A stretch of 64,000 nt of DNA from Triatoma infestans (taxonomy: Eukaryota > Arthropoda > Insecta > Hemiptera > Reduviidae). Under the pieces are notes generated by a model. That model saw only the letters and a list, made by a program, of their open reading frames with translations, was not told where the DNA came from and did not search any database. Positions 56,251 to 64,000 of this stretch are shown piece by piece. Each line of letters opens with the position of its first letter. Position 1 is the first letter of the stretch. The stretch lies in the NCBI GenBank assembly GCA_011037195.1, contig JAAEAF010000684.1, positions 1 to 64,000 of the forward strand, in the 5' to 3' direction. Made by a program: the position numbers and the translations under genes.

Positions 56251-56399
56251 TTCATATTAAATCGAAAAACCCTCCCTCCTATATGTTTCAACAATATTTC
56301 CCTACTTCAAAAAAGTTCTTTACCTTGGTATCCATCTCGAGAAACGACTAACTTAGAATCCTTAAACTCGACTAAAACGAACTGAACAGTATATAAAAT

Positions 56400-56836
56400 A
56401 ACAAAACCTAGTCGAACATTTGAACCTTAATCGTATTCAGTCCCTAAGTATTCATACCCAAAATCCTACGCACACAATGTGTCCTCTCTACTATGTTTCT
56501 AACCACACCATCCACAACGATCTTAAATTCCCATTTCTCTATCTGCGATAGTCAAGACCCATTACCTAAAGTTCAATTACCTAGACCATCCTCTCACTCA
56601 AATCCAAGCCCTCTCAAACTCCTCTCTGGCAACTGAAGCCTCGCGATCTTCTGCTTGCAGATGGCTGCCTAGTAGGACAGTTGTGAGTCTTCAGCTTTAA
56701 TCGTTTCTTATGACAACCGATGGCAGTCGTTCACATGTATGCCAAAATACACGTCATTCCCTTGTTGTCTGTTTTACTTATTGCATGTAACATGGTACAG
56801 TCGTAAAAATCAATAAAGTAAAAAAAATAAAAATAT
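56400..56836 (+). pseudogene. 3' relic of a Jockey-like element
   Basis: The block YYVSNHTIHNDLKFPFLYL matches the C-terminal thumb region of Jockey ORF2. The remaining sequence ends in caataaagtaaaaaaaataa at about 56,809-56,830, an A-rich 3' tail. Confidence 0.65.
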
Positions 56837-56887
56837 TCATTATAAAAGAACTACTGAAAATACCTGAGGTAAAATTTGAAATTACTC

Positions 56888-57105
56888 TTTCTTTTTATTT
56901 TATTTTATTTAAGGCGCGTCAACATCCATGATCACTTAGTACCGGCACCCTTCTCAGTGCACCGCCGGCCTCCGGACAGTGTTAGACAGAGAAAGGTCGG
57001 ACACTGTAGAGGCAGCTAGGAAGAGAAAATCTAATCTGTAATCTTGAACCCGGGTCCACCACGTGAGGGTCCAGCACGCTATTACTGAGCTAATGCCTTC
57101 ATAAT
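56888..57105 (-). mobile_element. tRNA-derived SINE
   Basis: On the minus strand the body starts gcattagctcagtaatagcg, an A-box-like promoter, and about 40 bases later has gggttcaagattac, a B-box-like promoter. It is followed by an unrelated body and an (AAAAT)n-like tail. No exact target duplication could be fixed. Confidence 0.6.
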
Positions 57106-57842
57106 TTGAGATAACACCTAGCCAGGAAGAGAATTTTATTTAATTCACTAAATACATTGATGCAACAAAATTTTGATTCATTTAGATTCTTGTCTGAGAG
57201 TCTGAATCGATAGTTGAATATCTCCCAAAAAGCAGATTTTCTGTAAAACAACATTTTTCAGTTACTGGTATTGCCACTCAATTATTTATCTCTTGGCAGA
57301 AGTTAGGGTAATAAATCAAGGGGCAGATAAGGAAAAAGGTAAAAAGTGTTCATGAGACGATGCACCAATGAAGATTGTCTTTATAATTACATAAAATTCA
57401 ATATCAAGTGTAATAAAATCAACCATCGAACACAGGCAAAATCTAATGGGGTTGATGAAGGAGAGAAATGGTCTGGTTTAAATGAATTAACTAAATATGG
57501 TTAACACTCTATAATATAATAAGTGACACTGGCTGCCTGGACTTTACACTTGAAATGATAGAGTATGGTAGAGCGGAAAAGGGGTAATAACACGTAGTGT
57601 GACTGGGGAGTGACCTCTTGTATGAACTCAGTAGTATGAACTGTTCTCCTATCTGTCTTCCGTCGCTATATTTATGTGGTTTCTCCCACTCCAGTCCGAG
57701 AGAGTGGTCCTGACATTTTGTCTCTCTTTCTCTGCTAGAATATTCTTTTTGGATACTATTATATTATCCCCTCTCCTGAAGAAATTTTTCATACGTGAAA
57801 AAGTTGTGCGTGCTGGTGAGTGTATGTGTGCAGCTCATCTGG
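57106..57842. other. No recognised feature
   Basis: AT-rich sequence; the short open frame at 57,674-57,868 shows no recognisable domain. Confidence 0.4.
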
Positions 57843-58060
57843 TTTGGCTACGAGTTTGTTGCAGCTAGCTAAGTTGATGGAGACTAGCTTTTGATGCAGA
57901 AATCTAGTGATGAAGCTGTTGCGAGCTAGCCATTGATGTTGAAAGCTAGCAATGATGATGAAAACTAGCTTATGTTGTAGCAGCTAGTGATGGGCCTTGT
58001 TGAGAGCTAGCTAAGGATGGTGAAGCTAGCGAAGGTGATGTTGAAGCTAGTCTATTTTAC
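57843..58060 (+). repeat. CTAG-rich imperfect repeat cluster
   Basis: About a dozen CTAG sites, many as agctagc, occur in about 210 bases, spaced roughly 15-35 bases and separated by ttgatg/gatgatgaa-type spacers. It is an imperfect tandem array and stays without long open frame. Confidence 0.65.
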
Positions 58061-58790
58061 TCTATTCAAATAAAAAAAACAAAACGGTCTCTTATATTTT
58101 GGCATAAAAGGGTTGTCCTAAAGAACGGGAAGTGACATGAGATATGGGCACTGAGGGTAGCACCTCTCCACTATGAACATAGTTCGCCACATGGCTCCAT
58201 GGCTCCCCATGGTTATCTCCAAAGCATGGCAACTTCTCTAATACATATTTAGTTTGCGGGCTTATTTGTGAAAATTCAGTATAATTTTAACAATTTAAAA
58301 ATAAATACATAATTCTACTTTAAGACATGTTCTTCATGTTGACATCACAATAAGTTTCGACAATTGAAATCATTTGTAATAAATAATAGTTTTCTCAAAA
58401 TAGTAAGTTTTATAATTGAAGCAAACGTTTTGTAAACAATGTTCTCTAACTCTACGCTCTCGAATGGTTGTTACTGGACCTGAATGTTGGTGAGCTATTT
58501 CAATATTGTGTGAATGGAGGATAACAGACTGAAACTGTGAATTGGAAATTATGTGGGACATAAATAGTCTTACCTAACCCATATGTAACTGTTATTGTAA
58601 GTGAAAATACACTTCACAGAGAGTTGACAATCACTTAGGGTTAACACAGATTACAACATCTATTTAACATCGTCTTCCTATAATAACTAGGAATGCAACA
58701 ACCAAACACATAAACATACATACAAAAAGAGAATCATGTATATCGGTGCATGCGAATGAAAGGAAGCACATATGAAAATCAGACAACATG
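58061..58790. other. No recognised feature
   Basis: AT-rich stretch between the CTAG cluster and the hAT-type element. No supportable gene. Confidence 0.4.
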
Positions 58791-58798
58791 GTTTTTAC

Positions 58799-60059
58799 CA
58801 GTGGCGGCTCCTGACTTGGATATGTGGGGGTTCATCATTTCTTTTTTACATTACTTATCATTATTAGTACCTTGGCTAGACAGAAATCATGAAGTAAGCC
58901 AGGAGCCACGTAAAAACTTGCATCCCTTCCCTACAATTAAATATGTTAAATTAACAATAAATTTGTCACTGTGCACCCAGAGAAGAACTGTGAAAAAAAG
59001 TGTACCGTTTGAGTTCGAAAATTAAGTGGTTAACTCAACGGAAATTTTTATTACCTAAATAAAGTGTTTCGATTCAAAGGATATGTCAATCAATTAGCAT
59101 TGATTTTTTGCTGGGTCATATATCTTAGTGATGTTTTAAGTACCAATACCAACATCAAATTTTTATAAATATAAAAATAATATATAAAAATCCACACATT
59201 GGTACAGGCACATCACATCACAAAAAATCTGGTGTGAAACATTCACACAACTTTCTCTTACTCCAGTTCTGAAAATTATAATTGACAAATTTTATAGTTT
59301 GTGTAACAAATTTAATGAAATTCGTCGAAAACTGAAAAAACTGTCAGTAAAAGCGCACTTCCGGTTTACTATGTTCTTGAAACTCGGAATTTTGGCCATC
59401 TATTTATTTCTAATTAATTTTGTTTGGATGATAGAATTGTATAATCAACTATGAGAGCACTTAGAGAAAAATATAACCCCACGCCTCCCCTAAAAGTGCC
59501 CTTAAATGAATTTTACCAAAAAAATGTTTTTAATAAAAGTTATATATCTTTGTATGTTTAGTTTATATACGAAGTTTCAAGAAAATCGTAGGAGCAATTT
59601 TTGAGAAAATCGCGAAAAAGTGAAAAAATCATTTAGTAAAGTGGTAAAGTAAACGCACTTCCGGTTATCCGATTGTTTTCAAACTCAGAATTTCAGCAAC
59701 ACATTTAATTCTAATTAACATTATTTATATGATAGAATTGTCTAATAAACTGAAATAGCACTTGAGCTAAAAACCTAACCCCATCCTTCACCCATAACTG
59801 CCCTTAAATGAATTTTCCCAGAGAAATGTTTCAAATACAAGTTGTTGCTCTTTGTATATATAGTTGATATACCAAGTTTGAGGAAACTTGTCGGAGCCGT
59901 TTTTGAGAAAATGGCAAAAAAGTAAAAAAAAGCAACTAGTAAATTGGTACTTCCGGTTAAAGGAATTTTGACAGATAGCGTAGGGTCAGATCCCATGGTG
60001 ATACCTAAACGGAACATCAAGTTTCTACGGTTTTTCGTTTTTAAGCTATGCTGTTCAAA

Positions 60060-60091
<32 letters not shown>

Positions 60092-60698
60092 AAGACACAA
60101 CACACACCATTTGCTAAAAACAACTTTTTAAACTCCGGGTAAGATCGGGTAAGTTCGTTCGTAAGATCGTGAGTAATGTTCAACGCGCATAAAACCCCCA
60201 CTCTTATTTTTGAAAAGTTAATGAAATGTTCACTTTTCTATACTAACACAAAGAAATATTTTATATATATTCATATATAATATATTAAATTCTCCAGCGC
60301 GACACCCAACTGTGAACCTCCAACTTCCTACGTTTTTATAGATCTCCTAATACATATACAATTCATTTGTTATATGAACATGTTTAAGGAGCTCCTATAC
60401 TGATATAGGTTCCTATTCTTTTATGTCTGATTCTCCGATTTGACAACACAAAAATTATTAATTTTATTTATTTGATTTTTGATTATTATTATTATTATTA
60501 TACATATATATCAGGCCAATATATATGCAATTTTTACTGTGACTTAAATGTTAGTAACTAATACAAAAATGAAAATATTTTTTGAAATTGAAAAGTATGA
60601 AATTGATGAAAATATGAAAATTACTTTTTTATTTAATTTTTTTTTCAAATAGCTGGGGGGTTCAGTCGCGCAATCGCGAATGCCAGTAGCCGCCACTG
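58799..60698. mobile_element. 1.9-kb non-autonomous hAT-type element
   Basis: The ends are inverted: cagtggcggct at 58,799 and agccgccactg ending at 60,698. The 8-mer gtttttac flanks both sides (58,791-58,798 and 60,699-60,706), the duplication length of hAT elements. There is no transposase. Inside, two units of about 300 bp repeat in tandem, starting with gcacttccggtt-like strings at about 59,352, 59,653 and a third start at 59,947, followed by a CA microsatellite. Confidence 0.85.
60063..60092 (+). repeat. (CA)n microsatellite
   Basis: About 14 CA units inside the hAT-type element. A frame across it is not a gene. Confidence 0.9.
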
Positions 60699-60706
60699 GT
60701 TTTTAC

Positions 60707-61109
60707 ATAATTTGTTTTTCATTATTTAATTGTTTGTTTAAACATTCTTATTATTATTTATTTTATTTCTTGTGCCAACAACTGACGCAGTAATAAAATA
60801 ATTTTTAAACTCAAAAACAGCATTAAGTTTTTGAAATGAGAGTGGAAATAAATAAATATCTATAAATAAATTTGTTGCATAACATAATTTAAACTCCTTA
60901 TCTTCACCCATTGATGTTTCCATATTTAAGGAATCGAAAATACAATGTCTTTCAAAAATGTAAATAACACATGTGTCCTTAGTCAGTGTGAAGAAAAAAT
61001 CCCCTTCTTAAAACCCAGTTAGGGCATAACAAAACTCTTCTTAAAATACTCTTTTTAAAACTGATTTTGCCCTATGCGTCTATGTTATCACACTGTTTTA
61101 TTAATACAC
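60707..61109. other. No recognised gene
   Basis: AT-rich spacer between the hAT-type element and the hairpin repeat. Confidence 0.4.
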
Positions 61110-61200
61110 CTGAAGATGGACGAACGCTCGAGAAACCTGTCGATGATCACAAAATGAAGCGGTAGCACGGACAAAATCTCTGATGTTTTTCAGTCGGCGG
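61110..61200 (+). repeat. Dispersed repeat with hammerhead-like hairpin (copy 2)
   Basis: The order ctgaagatgg, acgaacgctcg, agaaacctgtcgatgat and later aaaatctctgatg follows copy 1 at 34,281 base by base with about one change in five. The central stem is imperfect here. Confidence 0.5.
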
Positions 61201-61536
61201 ACTCGACCACAACAAAAACACCAAGTCAAAGGAACTCTTCTATTGTAGTCTGGCAAATGGTTGACCTTGGCGGTAAAATTATTTGCATTTGTCTCCTACT
61301 TTGTAAATAAAGTATTATTAATACTAAAAAACTGTTCAATATTGTACTGTAAATAGTTGATAGTACTGTAAATTAATAAAAATCATTGCTCATTTAAACA
61401 GTATTGTTATTATTGTATAAACTTTAATAGAAAAACAGATTTCACTATATCACCTATGTGAGACAAGTTACTCCCTCTGAATGAATTATTTGAAACACAA
61501 GTCCATTTTTATTAAAGAAGAGAGAAACCACAGAGC

Positions 61537-63959
61537 ATGGCCAGAGCAGGTTGCATTGTCCATAGAAACATTGAAGGAAATTTCTATTATAACAGAAGGA
61601 AAAAAGTAGTGCAAAGTATAATGAACGCAGATGCACCCAAACTGTGCCCAGTAAACATTAAAGAGATTGAGAATTTCTACAAGCCAACTTTGAGGAATCC
61701 AATCCAATGCGGCGAGATCATTATGAAGAAAGGCCTACAAATCCAGACTTAGAAACAGTCTCTGTCCAAGCAGTGCACAAAGCAATAAAGTCAACATCGC
61801 TGGATACCTCTCCAGGGCCTGATGGTGTTCTCATTCGGACTGTTAAGGCACTTGATATTTCACATATTATAAAAGCCATAATCGAGATAATATTAAAAAC
61901 CGGCCATATACCTGAGCCCCTTCGAGAGGGAAGAACTGTTCTCTTATATAAAGGCAAAGGAGCAGCTTCGGATATAACTTCATGGAGACCCATCACAATA
62001 TATTCCATACTCAGACGTATCATAGAAAAGGTACTTGACAGCGAACTGAGACGGCAAATTTCATTTCATAGCAGTCAGAGAGGGTTCGTCAAAGGTCTCC
62101 CAGGCTGCCATGTTAATGCACGACTGATAGATGCAGTTCTAAATGATGCCAAGAAGAACAAACGAGAGGGAGCCGTAGCGTTCCTTGACGTGACAGGTGC
62201 ATTCGACAATGTCGGCCACAAACACATTGCCCTGACTTTGAAAGCCAAAGGAGTTTCAGAAGACCTGAGTAAAACCATTATGGCCTTCGTGGAGAATAAC
62301 TTTATAAGAGTGTGTACAGGAGCTGTTAAAACGAACGCCATTGTCGTACGAAGGGGAGTGCCTCAGGGCGGACCTCTGTCCCCAACTCTTTTCAATGCAA
62401 CAATAGATCACATGTATAACGAAATATGTGATCCTCAAATAGCGAACCAACTGGGTTACAGACTTCATGAAGGGCGGATGCCTCTTATTTTGACTGGTTT
62501 TGCCGACGATCAGGCTATTACAGCCCATAATGAGAAGGCAGCGGAGAGAGCGGTCGGTATGGTCCAAACAGCAATGAGGGAAATAGGCCTAGCAATCAAC
62601 CCCAGAAAGAGTACAGCTCTATTATTGAAAGATGGTGCCCTTCAGAAAAAGAGGCTGCACCTTGAGAACGGTGAGCATATAGATTCAGCGGGCGAAAGTG
62701 ACACCATTAAGTATCTGGGTTGCTCTTTTTCGGGCGAACTGGTGGTCAATGAAGGTGCAGTCCACAAAATTAACGATAACTTAAATAAGTTAACCATTTC
62801 AAGCTTACTTAAAGCCGACCAGAAGCTGAATGTACTTAACCAGTACGTTTTCCCCTCCATGACTTATCCCTTGCAGACTGCGCCGCTGACAAAGCTTACT
62901 CCATCTTTTCTCGAGGGGGTGGACGTTATCATTCGAAGGAGTGTGAAGGCCATGTTGGGACTTCCTGCCAGTACTTCTACAGCGATGCTATACGCTCCGC
63001 GCCGCTACCGAGGATTGGGACTGCTCCGGTGTCAGTGGGAAGCGCCACTGCAGCATCTGTCAATAGCCCAAAAGCTGTCTGAGGTTCCGGATGCTCAATT
63101 TCAGCTCGTCTTCAACTATCAAGAGGAAGAGGAGCTGTGTATCAGCCGTCTGGATTTAGATCCTGCAGAAGGAGACTCGGTACACTTTGGAGTAAGGAAA
63201 ATAAGGCAGACACTTCGGGAGGGGGCATTTGATGAATGGGTGAAGTGCAAGTGGCAGGGAATTGGTGTTAATCATTTTAAAGAAGCTCCGCAAAGTAACC
63301 GATTTGTGGTCAATAAACAGCTGCTTTCTGGCTCGGAGTGGATCAATGCCATAAAACTGAACGCGAACTACGCTCCCCTTCGTGGTGTTCCTGGTGTTGG
63401 CAACCAGGTGGCAGGAGATGTTGGACCCCTCTGCCGCAAATGCGGCCGAGAGCCTGAAACACCAGCTCACGTGCTGGGCAATTGTCCAAATAACATGCTT
63501 CTTGTCACTCGACGCCACCACCGAGTAAAACACACACTGATGGAGCTTCTAAATGATAAAGACTATGAATGTTTCGAGGAGGTGTATGGCATTGACACCG
63601 AGGGGTCAACAAGGTATGCAGACATCATAGCATTTAAAAAAGAATCAAAGGAAGCACTGATAATTGACCCTACAGTGCGGTATGAGAGCAATGATGAGCA
63701 CCAAGCCATGAACGTTCACCTTGAGAAGAAGTCCATTTATGAAAAGTGTATCCCCTACTACCAAGAAAAATTCAGGGAGCAATTTGGGGAAAGGGAATTT
63801 CAGGTCCGTGGACTTTGGTTTGGGTCAAGGGGCACCATACCGAGGATGACCTTAGACTTCTTCAAGGAGGTAGGCATTAATCAGGAGAATTTAGGGAGTA
63901 TAGGGGAGTCCGTAATTATAGATTCTTTGGGGATAATTAACCACCACATCTATGGTTGA
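61537..63959 (+). CDS. R2-like non-LTR retrotransposon ORF (reverse transcriptase and restriction-like endonuclease)
   Basis: A 750-codon frame runs from about 61,707 to 63,959. The reverse transcriptase shows SPGPDGVLIRTVK, AFLDVTGAFDNVGH (motif A), GVPQGGPLSPTLFN (B) and GFADDQAI (C, active site intact, about 62,500). A CCHC knuckle CRKCGREPETPAHVLGNC (C-x2-C-x8-H-x4-C) precedes YADIIAF and ALIIDPTVRYE, which fit the restriction-like endonuclease of R2-type elements. An upstream part (61,537-61,725, NIKEIENFYKPTLRNP) is in another frame, so one shift is present near 61,725. The N-terminal zinc fingers are absent and the element is 5' truncated. Its 3' end lies beyond the window. Confidence 0.85.
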
Positions 63960-64000
63960 CGGCGCTCTATGTACTCTTTTCCTAGGTACACGCTTAGACT

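Noticed and set aside
59775..60110. 111-codon minus-strand frame with Val-Cys repeats
   Set aside because: It reads through the CA microsatellite and the hAT-type inner unit.
1..64000. CRISPR arrays, bacterial operons, tRNA or rRNA genes
   Set aside because: No regularly spaced repeats with unique spacers, no intact tRNA cloverleaf and no rRNA segments were recognised by eye.

Overview
The window looks like nuclear DNA of an arthropod, most likely an insect. It is AT-rich, has spliced genes, and is dense in transposable elements of types common in insects: a Maverick/Polinton, R1- and Jockey-like non-LTR elements, Gypsy elements, an R2-like element, hAT-type and tRNA-SINE insertions. An R1-type ORF1 with a DUF4780-like domain would fit a hemipteran, but that placement is only a guess. 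No bacterial features, CRISPR array or rRNA were seen.

Region 1 (1 to about 15,580) is a decayed Maverick/Polinton DNA transposon running into the left window edge. An inverted repeat at 1-149 matches 14,632-14,798. Inside are a packaging ATPase, a retroviral-type integrase, a PLA2-like capsid-associated protein, an adenain-like cysteine protease, minor and major capsid proteins, a protein-primed family B DNA polymerase, and several small accessory genes. One accessory gene carries an exonuclease-like domain fused to a BIR zinc domain with perfect C-x2-C-x16-H-x6-C spacing. Another has a clear intron and probably a second intron in its 5' UTR. Most long genes are broken by single-base indels and a few stops. 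A 339-bp gap (15,583-15,921) lies in the terminal tandem array.

Region 2 (15,922 to about 33,460) is a nest of retrotransposons: a Jockey/CR1-like element (A), an R1-like element cut after its endonuclease (B), a Jockey-like 3' fragment, a Gypsy element whose integrase lies upstream of its reverse transcriptase (Gmr1-like order), and a nearly full-length R1-like element (C). Small insertions with target-site duplications (102 bp and 43 bp) sit inside them.

Region 3 (about 34,500-43,700, minus strand) holds the only convincing host gene: an alpha-carbonic-anhydrase-related protein. Five exons were assembled from splice sites, matching phases and domain homology (43,688-43,566; 42,792-42,660; 39,275-38,282; 36,076-35,855; 35,414-35,223). 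The third exon splits the anhydrase fold with about 290 residues of acidic, charged, coiled-coil-like sequence. One of the three zinc-ligand histidines is replaced by leucine. First exons were not found. The introns contain retrotransposon relics. A near-identical copy of only the last exon lies at about 54.1-54.4 kb.

Region 4 (43,700-64,000) is mostly non-coding and repeat-derived: a Gypsy LTR plus gag start, a 1,415-bp solo LTR with a 5-bp duplication inside a Jockey/CR1-like element (D), a badly decayed second Polinton-type polymerase relic (about 54,960-56,250), a tRNA-derived SINE, a 1.9-kb hAT-type non-autonomous element with a perfect 8-bp duplication, and an R2-like element with a long open reading frame running to the right edge.
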